In this document: positions 1 through 7,483 of the stretch, one piece after another
Position numbering within the stretch: the stretch's first letter is position 1
How the letters are laid out: every line of letters begins with the position of its first letter
Source of the DNA: Verrucomicrobiaceae bacterium
Lineage (GTDB): Bacteria > Verrucomicrobiota > Verrucomicrobiia > Verrucomicrobiales > Verrucomicrobiaceae
Length of the DNA: 64,000 nucleotides
NCBI GenBank assembly: GCA_027489965.1
Contig: JAIXZA010000080.1
Location: 1 to 64,000 of the forward strand
Direction: 5' to 3'
Made by a program: the position numbers and the translations under genes
Notes under the pieces: model-generated
Database searches by the model: none
Told to the model about the DNA's origin: nothing
The model's input: only the letters and a program-made list of their open reading frames with translations

Positions 1-2
1 CT

Positions 3-152
3 AGCGAGATAAGTCGCAGCCGCTACCTCCGCATTGTACGAGTCGAAGTCAAAGCGCGCATTCTCTGCCCCGAATACAAAGTCATCGCCGCCGATGTCGA
101 ATTCATCAGCGCTGGCAAGCCAAAGAAGAAGCGGATGATGGAGAGGGTGTGA
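3..152 (+). CDS. C-terminal end of an unidentified protein (cut by window start)
   Basis: An open frame enters from the left edge and ends at a TGA at about 150-152. The visible 49 residues alternate hydrophobic and charged positions (IVRVEVKARIL, then YKVIAADVEFI) as beta strands do, and end in a basic tail (GKPKKKRMMERV). I do not recognise the family from this tail. It is the only plausible coding frame here and runs in the same direction as the toxin-antitoxin pair that follows. Confidence 0.45.
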   Translation, partial: SEISRSRYLRIVRVEVKARILCPEYKVIAADVEFISAGKPKKKRMMERV

Positions 153-218
153 TGGTATCCGACAGGAAATTAGAGCTGGCAAACTCAGCCGAAATGAGCA
201 TCCTTTGGCATGCTCACG

Positions 219-434
219 ATGGATTCCATTTCTAAAGCCGCACTTTCTCTGGGACAACCGCAGCGTGCTGATCTGGTGGTGTTGATCATGGACAGCCTCT
301 CACCTCCCGCTTGGGGGGACTCTGAAATACTTGCCGAAGCAGAGCACCGTGATGCTGAAATCGAGTCAGGTGAAGTAAGCGAGATGAGTCATGAGGAATT
401 TATCTCTGGCCTGCGCATTGCATCTGCCGCATGA
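219..434 (+). CDS. Antitoxin of TIGR02574-like addiction module
   Basis: A small acidic protein of about 71 residues. The N-terminal half has the pattern of the TIGR02574 addiction-module component (a helix with AALSL, then QRADLVVLIMDSL), followed by an acidic linker rich in Glu and Asp. I chose the ATG at 219 because it starts directly at the family core; an in-frame ATG at 210 is also possible. Its stop overlaps the start of the ParE-like gene as ATGA (431-434), the usual arrangement for coupled translation. The expected role is to bind and neutralise the downstream toxin and repress the operon. This rests on family resemblance and gene order. Confidence 0.75.
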   Translation: MDSISKAALSLGQPQRADLVVLIMDSLSPPAWGDSEILAEAEHRDAEIESGEVSEMSHEEFISGLRIASAA

Positions 435-730
435 GGCTTTCCTATCACCCTCGTGTGCAGCGAGATGTAAACGAGATCCTTGATCACTACCGCGAAGTCT
501 CGGGTGAATCACTGGCGAGCCGATTCTTCGAAGATCTTCAGTCTTGTTTAAAAGAGCTGTTGAGACAGCCCACAGCTTTCCCTTTCTATTTGAGCCATCC
601 CTGGGCTCGTCGCATGAAGATGCGCGATTTCCCCTACCTCATCGTTTACAGAATCCTGCCGGATCGAGTGCGTGTGAATGTGATCAAACACGAGAAGCGT
701 CACCCAAGGTATGGCATGGGCAGAGCCTGA
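431..730 (+). CDS. RelE/ParE-family toxin
   Basis: A 99-residue basic protein with the RelE/ParE layout: an N-terminal strand (RLSYHPRVQRDVNEI), two helices (YREVSGESLASRFFEDLQ), then the conserved C-terminal strands (MKMRDFPYLIVYRI and VRVNVIKHEKRHP). The PYLIVYRI strand followed by a basic segment is typical of the plasmid-stabilisation ParE subgroup, whose characterised members inhibit DNA gyrase; a RelE-like ribosome target cannot be excluded. It overlaps the upstream antitoxin by four bases. The length is normal and nothing suggests decay. Confidence 0.82.
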   Translation: MRLSYHPRVQRDVNEILDHYREVSGESLASRFFEDLQSCLKELLRQPTAFPFYLSHPWARRMKMRDFPYLIVYRILPDRVRVNVIKHEKRHPRYGMGRA

Positions 731-742
731 CTCTTCATCGAA

Positions 743-1699
743 TCACAGCCCTTCCTTGAGCTTCGTGATCAGATACTCGGTGGTTGTTTTCGCTTTCACC
801 TCGGTCACGCCGGGATAGACAAGATCACAGGCGACGCCGTTGGCTTTGCAATGCTCTTGCAGCTTCACGCCGAAATTGGCGCTGTGCGTGGGATCTTTCT
901 CCGCTTTTCCCAAAGCAGGAGGGGCACTGTAAAAGAGGTAGATGGCTGGATCATCGGAGGTCACGAGCGCATAGGGCGAGTATTCGGCGATCCATGGCAG
1001 GATCTTTTCACGGGCAGCCACAAAGTCGTCGAAGTTCTTGAACTCGCCAGCCCTGCTAAAGGCATGACCACCATATCTGCTGTTCGGTGTCCACTCGCGC
1101 ATCTGCTGAGGATCGAGCGTGGTCTGAGCCCCTAGAACGGCCGCACACCAGAGGCGGGTCGATTCGCGAGCGATCGGATCGCTGCTCTTGGCATCTGCCA
1201 TATCTGGGTGAAAAGCCAACCAAAGACTGGAGCAAGCACCAGCAGAGCCACCACTGGCGCCGATGCGCTGCTTATCAATGTTCCACTCGCCCGCACGGCT
1301 GCGCACGAACTGCAAAGCCCTTGCCGCATCATGCAACGGAGCCTTCACCGGTGGCACCACGTCCTGCGATTGAGAAATGTAGCGGTAATTGATCGAGACG
1401 ACCGAAATCCCTTCCTTCAAATACGGCTCAACGGCGATCCCGGCTTTATCACCGCCCTGCCAACCACCACCATGGATGAAGAAAAGCAGCGGGGTCGGCT
1501 TATCCGACTTTGCCTGCCAAAAATCCAGCACATCACGCTCAAACTCGCCATACCTCACATTGGCCGCCGTTGGAGTCGGATTCTTCGGAAAGACCTTTTT
1601 AGCCGGAGCCGCTTTTTTCAGAGTATCGGCCTTTTTAGCGGGTGTTTCAACCGCCAAAGCAAGGCTGGTCAGCAAGAGAAGAGTGAGGATGGGCTTCAT
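743..1699 (-). CDS. Secreted alpha/beta-hydrolase (esterase/lipase)
   Basis: A 318-residue hydrolase with a signal peptide (hydrophobic residues 4-16) and a Lys/Ala/Pro-rich linker to about residue 45. The oxyanion-hole motif HGGGW is at 76-80 and the nucleophile elbow GGSAG at 150-154, which makes Ser152 the likely catalytic serine. A late DPTHSANFG segment is a good place for the catalytic histidine. This is the architecture of the hormone-sensitive-lipase/BD-FAE type of carboxylesterases common in Verrucomicrobiota and Planctomycetes. The protein is predicted to be periplasmic or secreted. The substrate is unknown; an acyl or acetyl ester on a polysaccharide is a reasonable guess. The gene converges on the ParE toxin gene with a 12-bp gap. 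Confidence 0.82.
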   Translation of the reverse strand: MKPILTLLLLTSLALAVETPAKKADTLKKAAPAKKVFPKNPTPTAANVRYGEFERDVLDFWQAKSDKPTPLLFFIHGGGWQGGDKAGIAVEPYLKEGISVVSINYRYISQSQDVVPPVKAPLHDAARALQFVRSRAGEWNIDKQRIGASGGSAGACSSLWLAFHPDMADAKSSDPIARESTRLWCAAVLGAQTTLDPQQMREWTPNSRYGGHAFSRAGEFKNFDDFVAAREKILPWIAEYSPYALVTSDDPAIYLFYSAPPALGKAEKDPTHSANFGVKLQEHCKANGVACDLVYPGVTEVKAKTTTEYLITKLKEGL

Positions 1700-1957
1700 G
1701 GAGAAGCATCAAACGTCGCCCCCATCTCCAACCTAGCAGGAAGATGGCATTTGATGGGATAAAGGAGCACGGCCAACCATGACAGCTGTGATCCATTTCT
1801 GAAGGTTATTCGCAGTGGAAAAGCCTCCGCCTCAAATGAGAATGCGGCCGTCAACAGTTCACTCCGATATTGAGATGAAGAAATCTGCCATGGAACGCCT
1901 ATAAGTGACACGCACTTCTAGGTTGCCGTATTCATCTCTGATGAGTAGGGTATTTGC

Positions 1958-2233
1958 ATGAGCACTGCCACCGTCTTTCAAATCGGGCAAAATCTTCATG
2001 CTTGGATAGCTGCCGTTCAACAAGGAGATACCGTCGCCATCTTGGACGGCGGGCGCGAGGTGGCTCGCCTGATGCCGCCCATGAAGGAACTGGAGACGAC
2101 GTTAGCAGTGGCCACGCCACGGCTTCATGATGATTGGACGCGGCAGCGCATGGTGGAGCTGGAGGCCATCTTTCCAGAGCCGATCACTGGAGCATCTGAG
2201 GAGTTGGAGCATTCACGCGAGGACCGCTTCTGA
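1958..2233 (+). CDS. Phd/YefM-like antitoxin, orphaned
   Basis: A 91-residue protein whose N-terminal half reads like a Phd/YefM antitoxin (TVFQIGQNLHAWIAAVQQG, then a REVARLMPP segment); that half dimerises and binds operator DNA in the family. It is clearly related to the antitoxin at 4299-4565, sharing the IGQ...GxxVARLMPP pattern. Two bases after its stop begins a reading frame that matches only the first residues of a PIN toxin and then stops (2236-2337). It therefore appears to be an antitoxin that outlived its toxin. It may still repress its own promoter or cross-neutralise the intact PIN protein at 4562-4996, but this is inference. Confidence 0.72.
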   Translation: MSTATVFQIGQNLHAWIAAVQQGDTVAILDGGREVARLMPPMKELETTLAVATPRLHDDWTRQRMVELEAIFPEPITGASEELEHSREDRF

Positions 2234-2235
2234 AG

Positions 2236-2337
2236 ATGGCCTATGCGGATTCAAGTCTGCTGCTGAAGCTCTACTTACGAGAGCCTGAGACACCCGCCGC
2301 CCTGGCTTGCTTCCTCATATGGATTTGGAGACAGTAA
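2236..2337 (+). pseudogene. Truncated PIN-domain toxin remnant
   Basis: Translation from the ATG at 2236 gives only 33 residues. The start, ADSSLLLKLYLREPE, matches the beginning of the intact PIN toxin at 4562 (ADSSLIVALYLNEAD), including the first metal-binding Asp. After about 26 residues the similarity is lost and the frame ends at TAA 2335-2337; the rest of the PIN fold is missing. It follows the Phd-like antitoxin by two bases, which is the normal toxin position. I read it as a toxin gene truncated by deletion. Confidence 0.7.
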
Positions 2338-2393
2338 TTTTTTCCATGGTGCTTAATGAAATGCTAAAGTGATACTAGCACTGACAATCGCTT

Positions 2394-2822
2394 ATGATTT
2401 ACACAACCACACGCTGCCCCCACTGCGATCAACTTGTCGAGCAGTCAGCGGGTTACGATGATGATTTAAATCGCCGAATAGGGCCACCAATTGCAAGCTG
2501 CCCGAGTTGCGGAAACTCCTATCAAACTGGCCGTAAGTATTGGGCACAGATGACAGCCGCTGAGAAAAGGAAAATCTACACACTTCAAATTTTTGGCTGT
2601 GCTATTGGCGGATTAAAAGTGGCGTTGATTATCTGGATGGTTTGCGCGGGACTTTGTCATTTGATGGTTGAAAATGGCATGTTCAAAAGACCTGCCGTGC
2701 CAAGTGGGGAAAATGATCCGATTCTAGTAGCATTGGCCGTTCCTTCGTTGCTGATCGGATATGCGTATGTAATCCATAACCGTCTGACCGCCTTGAAGAG
2801 CTGCAAATTGCTTGGTCTGTAG
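2394..2822 (+). CDS. Small zinc-ribbon membrane protein, unknown function
   Basis: A 142-residue protein with two CxxC knuckles near the N-terminus (CPHC at about 8-11 and CPSC at about 36-39), which should form a zinc ribbon. Two hydrophobic stretches follow, about 65-90 (IFGCAIGGLKVALIIWMVCA) and 108-125 (ILVALAVPSLLIGYAYV), likely transmembrane helices. I cannot name a family. Base composition is visibly richer in A+T than that of the flanking genes, as for the next gene, which suggests acquisition from elsewhere. It has no operon partner and the nearest genes are toxin-antitoxin parts. Confidence 0.6.
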   Translation: MIYTTTRCPHCDQLVEQSAGYDDDLNRRIGPPIASCPSCGNSYQTGRKYWAQMTAAEKRKIYTLQIFGCAIGGLKVALIIWMVCAGLCHLMVENGMFKRPAVPSGENDPILVALAVPSLLIGYAYVIHNRLTALKSCKLLGL

Positions 2823-2923
2823 CTGTGCCCTCAGATAAGTAAGCATTCCAAGAAATCATCCCCCGAAGAATCCATCATGATAAGAGTCGGAAGATGGAAA
2901 GCTGAGGTCGCAATGAAAGAAGC

Positions 2924-3808
2924 ATGAATCCAAAGCCTGCCAAAGACCCCACTCCATTCAATCCCATGGACATGTTTGAAATGATGTATCGTATCAAGGC
3001 GGCCACTGTGGAGGAGATGAAAGAGCTTGGGAAAACTGTATCACATTCTCTGCGTAGGCTTGAAATGATCGCCAGCCAATCTGAAAACGAAGAAGTGCGC
3101 AACGCCGCTGGAGCCGCTTTGGCGGATGCCGCTTCAGTTATCATCAAGCATGGAGTGGACCTCAAAAGCGTCCTGCAACGCAATATTCAAAGAATCAGGG
3201 AGAGAAACGAAGGGTATAAGGCAGCGTGGGAAGAATCCGGGAGCCAAGGGAAACGCAAAAGCCTGCCGCATCATAAAACACTACGTCGTTTCTTGAACGC
3301 GACTGTTGACAAGGTAATTCCGGACGAAGTTTTCCGGCAGTCAGCCGAAGACATTCTGGGCGAGCCTAGAAACTGGACAGAGGATCAAAAAATTAAATAT
3401 CCATCACTCTCCACGGAACTTCCGATGGAGACGCGGGTTGCCTTTTTGTCTTGGGTGTTACCGAGGACGCCTGAGTTTGCAGAACTGGAATCGAGATTTG
3501 AGCAGCTAGCCAAGATGCCAGAACAACCCTGGCATATTACAAAAGAAAGAAGCGAGATCGCAGGTAACTTGATGAAGCGTTTTAGGCGTGCCTGTGTCGA
3601 AAATTTCGAGTCCCTGTGGTCTGAAATGTTTGTGCCGGAGATGCACCATTTATTTCAGAATCGTGATACCAATCCCCTTCTGAATGATCCAGAGCTGAAG
3701 GAAACTGAAGAATGGAAGCAGGGATTAAAATCCGTTGCGTGGAGTAAGCACGAAAAAACGATAAAGAAGATGCTGTTGGAACAAATGAAATGGCGTTCAA
3801 GAATCTGA
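2924..3808 (+). CDS. Hypothetical soluble helical protein
   Basis: A 294-residue protein with no signal peptide or membrane segment. It is rich in charged, probably helical sequence (for example KAATVEEMKELGKTVSHSL near 25-45 and a Lys/Arg/Glu-rich C-terminus). I recognise no catalytic motif and cannot assign a family. A purine-rich stretch just before the ATG (AATGAAAGAAGC) may act as a ribosome binding site. Codon use and A+T content resemble the 2394 gene rather than the rest of the window, which fits an accessory origin. Residues 110-150 (KTLRRFLNATVDKVIPDEVFRQSAEDIL, given here only as a location) and the C-terminal third have no obvious repeats. Confidence 0.6.
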   Translation: MNPKPAKDPTPFNPMDMFEMMYRIKAATVEEMKELGKTVSHSLRRLEMIASQSENEEVRNAAGAALADAASVIIKHGVDLKSVLQRNIQRIRERNEGYKAAWEESGSQGKRKSLPHHKTLRRFLNATVDKVIPDEVFRQSAEDILGEPRNWTEDQKIKYPSLSTELPMETRVAFLSWVLPRTPEFAELESRFEQLAKMPEQPWHITKERSEIAGNLMKRFRRACVENFESLWSEMFVPEMHHLFQNRDTNPLLNDPELKETEEWKQGLKSVAWSKHEKTIKKMLLEQMKWRSRI

Positions 3809-3892
3809 ATTACGTTTTCTCCACTTTCAGGGGGGAAGTGAAGCACGCTTAGTAGATGCAAGGCGATAACCGTGGATAATGTAAGCGGCGCT

Positions 3893-4298
3893 ATGAGCGT
3901 CACGACACCGAACAAAACACAATTCACGATTCATGAACTCGCTGCCCTCTGGGCTGTGCATCCTTTAACTATTCTCCATCGAATTAGGCTCGGTGAAATC
4001 TGCTACCTGCGAAATATGCGGCAGATAGTTAGCGTGGAGATTTCAGAGATCGAACGTCTCGAAAAAGAGGCACGATTCTTGACGAGACAAAAGCGAACAT
4101 GCTTCACCTGTGCTTGCTGCAAACGGCGGTGCTGGGCTTCAAGCTTGGGCGGCTTTATGGGAAATCTGTCGCCTGTCTGTAAAGCCATCCGCGTCGGAGG
4201 CAGGAAACTAATCCGCCTGAAATATGGATACTATCGCCAGCACGATACGCCAGTACTTCACTCTTGCCATCATTGCAGGTGGTCGGTATCCTCTGGGC
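3893..4298 (+). pseudogene. Possible excisionase/HTH-like gene fragment, C-terminus unclear
   Basis: Starting at the ATG at 3893 (or 3872 in frame), the first ~65 residues look like a small helix-turn-helix or excisionase-type DNA-binding protein (TIHELAALWAVHPLTILHRI, then VEISEIERLEKEA). Beyond that the translation becomes Cys/Arg-rich and unconvincing. The frame has no stop until 4994 because it runs in the wrong frame through the antitoxin at 4299 and then in frame into the PIN toxin. The real gene was therefore probably shorter, and may be frameshifted or truncated around 4090-4200. The end given here is only the upper limit set by the next gene. Confidence 0.3.
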
Positions 4299-4565
4299 AT
4301 GAGCGTCGCCACACTTCAGCAAATCGGCCAGGACTTCCCTTCGTGGGTAGCCTTGGTTCAGCATGGAGAAACCGTCGTCATTACGCAGGCGGGAAAAATC
4401 GTCGCGCGCCTCATGCCACCGGAGGATGTTGTAGCCAAAATAGAGCCCGCCTCTGCGCCCGTGCGCTGGCCCGACTTCGCCGCCCGCCGCCGAGCCATCT
4501 TCGGTCACCAGATGCTACCCTCTGGCACCGCTCAGGCACTCGTGAACGAAGATCGCGGTGCATGA
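4299..4565 (+). CDS. Phd/YefM-like antitoxin of a PIN module
   Basis: An 88-residue protein with the Phd/YefM N-terminal pattern (LQQIGQDFPSWVALVQHG, then KIVARLMPP) and a charged C-terminal tail expected to wrap the toxin. The frame is open further upstream to 4224, but the ATG at 4299 starts at the family core and aligns with the start of the 1958 paralogue. Its TGA overlaps the toxin ATG (4562-4565, ATGA), so the two are probably translated together. Function: neutralise the PIN ribonuclease and autoregulate the pair. This copy is followed by an intact toxin, unlike the one at 1958. Confidence 0.78.
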   Translation: MSVATLQQIGQDFPSWVALVQHGETVVITQAGKIVARLMPPEDVVAKIEPASAPVRWPDFAARRRAIFGHQMLPSGTAQALVNEDRGA

Positions 4566-4996
4566 GCGCCACGGCAGACAGCAGCCTCATTGTAGCGCTA
4601 TACCTCAATGAAGCGGACTCCGCCCGTGCAGATGCGACTTGCGCATTCGTGGCGCCGCCCGTCCGATTGACAGACTGGCATCTTGTCGAGATCGCCAATG
4701 CCTTTCAGCGCGCCGTCAAAAATGCACGTATCACCCCCGAACAAGCCAAGCTGCTATGGCAGGACTTCACCGATGACATTGCCCTAGGTCGTTTCGAGAT
4801 CGTGCAAGTTGACCATGCAGCCGTGCTTGCCCGAACTCTCACGCTCACCCAAAAGCACACCGCCACGAGTGGCACCCGCAGTCTCGACCTCATCCACATC
4901 GCCAGCGCCCTCGAAATCGGAGCCACCGATTTCTTGAGCTTTGATAATCGCCAGCGGGACGCGGCAAAAGCGGAGGGTTTGAAGGTGCTGCCATGA
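4562..4996 (+). CDS. PIN-domain toxin (VapC-like ribonuclease)
   Basis: A 144-residue PIN protein. Acidic residues lie where PIN nucleases bind Mg2+: Asp6 in ADSSLIVALYLNE, a central Glu in HLVEIANAF, Asp109 in SLDLIHIASA, and Asp near FLSFDNRQRDAA at the C-terminus, followed by the usual AxAEGLKVL ending. VapC-type members cut tRNA or rRNA. It overlaps the antitoxin by four bases. The N-terminus matches the 33-residue remnant at 2236, so the two Phd-PIN modules 2.3 kb apart are diverged duplicates, with this one intact. Confidence 0.85.
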   Translation: MSATADSSLIVALYLNEADSARADATCAFVAPPVRLTDWHLVEIANAFQRAVKNARITPEQAKLLWQDFTDDIALGRFEIVQVDHAAVLARTLTLTQKHTATSGTRSLDLIHIASALEIGATDFLSFDNRQRDAAKAEGLKVLP

Positions 4997-5063
4997 AAAA
5001 GCACGCACCCACTTCATCCAGGTGAAGTTCTCCGCGAGTAATTCACAACTCGTTGAATGCGAG

Positions 5064-5139
5064 TGGTGCACTCCAGTGGACTCGAACCACTAACCTTCTG
5101 ATCCGTAGTCAGATGCTCTATCCATTGAGCTAGGAGTGC
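5064..5139 (-). tRNA. tRNA-Arg (anticodon ACG)
   Basis: The complement of 5064-5139 folds as a full tRNA: the acceptor stem GCACTCC pairs with GGAGTGC, the D arm is GCTCAATGGATAGAGC, and the anticodon stem TCTGA/TCAGA holds the loop CTACGGA with anticodon ACG. The T arm contains GGTTCGAGTCC, the discriminator is A, and the 3' CCA is encoded (5064-5066). It decodes CGU and, after A34 deamination to inosine, CGC and CGA. Downstream of it lies the accessory 0-5 kb region; I saw no integrase gene or duplicated tRNA end in the window. Confidence 0.95.
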
Positions 5140-5179
5140 ATTGGCTGTAAAGCCAGTCAGCTTTCGCTGAGGGGAGGAC

Positions 5180-5207
5180 AGACTAGACGATGAGGCTCTT
5201 TTGTCAA
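5180..5207 (-). promoter_or_regulatory. Sigma-70-type promoter of tRNA-Arg
   Basis: Reading leftward on the minus strand, a perfect -35 box TTGACA (complement of 5202-5207) is followed after 16 bp by TAGTCT (complement of 5180-5185), a 3/6 to 4/6 match to the -10 consensus. Transcription would start near 5173, about 34 nt before the mature tRNA 5' end at 5139. The perfect -35 box and the position before a stable RNA gene support the call. Confidence 0.6.
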
Positions 5208-5343
5208 ATGCGCGGTGGAAAAAATCTCACACAGGACTTTTGCGGAGTCGTCCGAATGGCTGAGGACTCCCCGTTTTCACAAATAAACGCAACTTCAGCC
5301 GATGCTTTTCGTTTCAGGGGCGGCAGACAAGACTGTTCTCATC

Positions 5344-7452
5344 ATGAAAGCGCTTCCATTCCTCTTTTTGACCACTTTGGCCAGCCTACCGCTCCTGGCA
5401 CAAACCGCGGCACCTGATGGCAATGCCAATTTCCGCCAATGGAAGGATGCTTCCGGGCGCACGGTGGAGGCCACTTTTCGCGGTGTGGAAAACGGTCAAG
5501 TGTATCTGCAAACGCGGAATGGTTTCGTTCATCGGATCCCGATGGAGCGGCTAGCGCCCGAGGACCTGAAACTGGCGCAAACGCTGAAACCAGAAGGATT
5601 GGGCATCCCAAAAGATCCCAATGTGGCCCAAGCGGCAGCGGTGATCGACAAAGGTGTGCTCATGGGCCTAACCAATGCTGGCCAAAAACCCAATGCTCTC
5701 GCCAGCGATGAACAATTCGTGCGCCGTGTTTATCTGGATCTGGCTGGGCGAATCCCGACTCGAGAAGAAACGGTGAGCTTTTTAAACGATACCAGCAGCT
5801 CAAAGCGAGCCAGCGTGATCGATACCCTGATCAAGGACGATGGCTTTAGCTCGCGGATGTACAACTATTTCTCCGACATGCTGCGGATCGCCGATGACGC
5901 GCAGAAGTCGAAGTTCTTCACCTACCAAGAATGGTTAAAGAAGCAGATCGCAGAGAATCGCCCCTGGAATGCTGTGGTGCGGGATCTGATGGTGGCTGAT
6001 GGCAAACTGCTGGAAAATGGTGCTACGGGCTACCTGCTGCGGGATCGCGGCATGAGACTGGATAATTTAAGCCTCACACTCAGCACCTTCCTCGGTGCCA
6101 ATGTATCCTGTGCACAGTGCCATGATCACCCCTTTGCAGATTGGACTCAAAAGCAGTTCTATGAAATGGCAGCCTTCTTTGGTTCCTCCGATACTTACAA
6201 CAAAAAAGCAGGCAATTACGGTCTCAAAGGCCTGCGCGAGGAACTGAGCCCGAGAGAATTTGGAATCGCCCGCAAGCTCATGTATGCCAATCAACTGAGC
6301 ATCAGTGACGGAACGAAAAACGATCAGACACTGCCTGAAGACTACAAATACAAAGACGCCAAACCAGGCGACTTAGTCACGCCGAAACTGATCACTTGGA
6401 CAGCCAATGATCATCGCCTGCGCTGCTATCAAGATGCCCAGACGGCCATCAAGAAAGGCGACGACGATAGCCACCTGCGCGAAGTTTTTGCGGATTGGAT
6501 GACCAGCCCCGAGAATCCGCGGTTCGCCATGACCATCGCCAATCGCATGTGGAAGCTGATGTTTGGTGTCGGCCTCAAAGAACCCGTGACCGACCTTGAT
6601 GATCCCAATGCTTGCAGCAATCCACTGCTGCTTCAGCACTTGGCCAAAGAGATGGTCCGTCTTAAATTCGATCTGCGTGCTTTCACACGATTGATCTGCA
6701 ATACTCAGACCTACCAGCGCGAAGCCGTGACTCGCGAACTGGCTCTGGGCGAGCCTTACTATTTCCCCGGCCCCATTCTCCGCCGCATGACCGCCGAGCA
6801 GGCTTGGGACTCTTGCGTGGCTCTCGCCATCGGCGATAAGGTGGACGGCTTTAAGGCCCATCGCGCAGACTCTTACAGCACGGCAATGAATCTCACAACC
6901 GAGGTGAATGCAGGCATCATCAAAGAGAAAATCACCGAGATTGGAAGCCTGATGCGCGAAGCCAACGGCAGCCTCGGCAAAGGTAAGGGTAAAGGTAACA
7001 AAAAGAAAAACAAAGCCATGCAGGCGGCTACTACTGCAACTGATGAAGAAGGTGAATTTGCCCGACCTGAAATGATGCAAGGGCTCGCACTAGCCCGCGC
7101 CTCCGAGCTGCGCCAGCCAGAGCGCGACGGCCATTTCCTGCGCATGTTTGGCCAGAGCGACCGCCAGATTGCCGACAGCAATAGTGAGGAAGGCAGTGTG
7201 CCTCAGGTTCTCATGCTCATGAATGGCGAGGCCCAAGAGGTGCTCTCTGATCCGAAGTCACTCGTGCTGGCCACGGCCATGGGGCAGACGAAAGCGGAAG
7301 ATAAAGTGGACTCTCTCTACCTTAGTTTCTTGAGTCGTAAACCCACAGCCAGTGAAATGAGTGAGGCCAAGCAATCCCTCGACGCCGGACTCACCTCTGC
7401 CGATCTCTGCTGGGTGCTCTTCAACAGCCGCGAATTTGTCTTTGTGCAGTAA
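5344..7452 (+). CDS. Secreted SHD1-DUF1549-DUF1553 protein
   Basis: About 702 residues. A signal peptide (KALPFLFLTTLASLPLLA) supports the ATG at 5344 over an earlier in-frame ATG at 5302. Residues ~27-85 form an SHD1-type module (FRQWKDASGRTVEATF...GFVHRIPMERL). A DUF1549 region follows (~95-300) with a CAQCH motif at 256-260 that could bind haem c or a metal, then a DUF1553 region to the end. A Lys/Gly-rich insert lies around 543-560 (GKGKGKGNKKKNK). These proteins are hallmarks of Planctomycetes and Verrucomicrobia, usually beside a DUF1501 gene as here. The biochemical role is not established; export and polysaccharide or sulfated-sugar catabolism are often suggested. The DUF1501 gene starts 31 bp downstream, so the two are probably one operon. 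Confidence 0.85.
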   Translation: MKALPFLFLTTLASLPLLAQTAAPDGNANFRQWKDASGRTVEATFRGVENGQVYLQTRNGFVHRIPMERLAPEDLKLAQTLKPEGLGIPKDPNVAQAAAVIDKGVLMGLTNAGQKPNALASDEQFVRRVYLDLAGRIPTREETVSFLNDTSSSKRASVIDTLIKDDGFSSRMYNYFSDMLRIADDAQKSKFFTYQEWLKKQIAENRPWNAVVRDLMVADGKLLENGATGYLLRDRGMRLDNLSLTLSTFLGANVSCAQCHDHPFADWTQKQFYEMAAFFGSSDTYNKKAGNYGLKGLREELSPREFGIARKLMYANQLSISDGTKNDQTLPEDYKYKDAKPGDLVTPKLITWTANDHRLRCYQDAQTAIKKGDDDSHLREVFADWMTSPENPRFAMTIANRMWKLMFGVGLKEPVTDLDDPNACSNPLLLQHLAKEMVRLKFDLRAFTRLICNTQTYQREAVTRELALGEPYYFPGPILRRMTAEQAWDSCVALAIGDKVDGFKAHRADSYSTAMNLTTEVNAGIIKEKITEIGSLMREANGSLGKGKGKGNKKKNKAMQAATTATDEEGEFARPEMMQGLALARASELRQPERDGHFLRMFGQSDRQIADSNSEEGSVPQVLMLMNGEAQEVLSDPKSLVLATAMGQTKAEDKVDSLYLSFLSRKPTASEMSEAKQSLDAGLTSADLCWVLFNSREFVFVQ

Positions 7453-7483
7453 GCTTCTTTTAACTTCAGCCCCTTCTTCTGCC

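Noticed and set aside
5064..5139. The tRNA gene as a proven integration site of a mobile island
   Set aside because: The accessory region lies to its left, but I saw no integrase and no repeated tRNA end in the window, so attachment-site use cannot be claimed.
6373..7080. A 235-codon minus-strand frame inside the DUF1549 gene
   Set aside because: Opposite a well-supported gene and without recognisable protein features.
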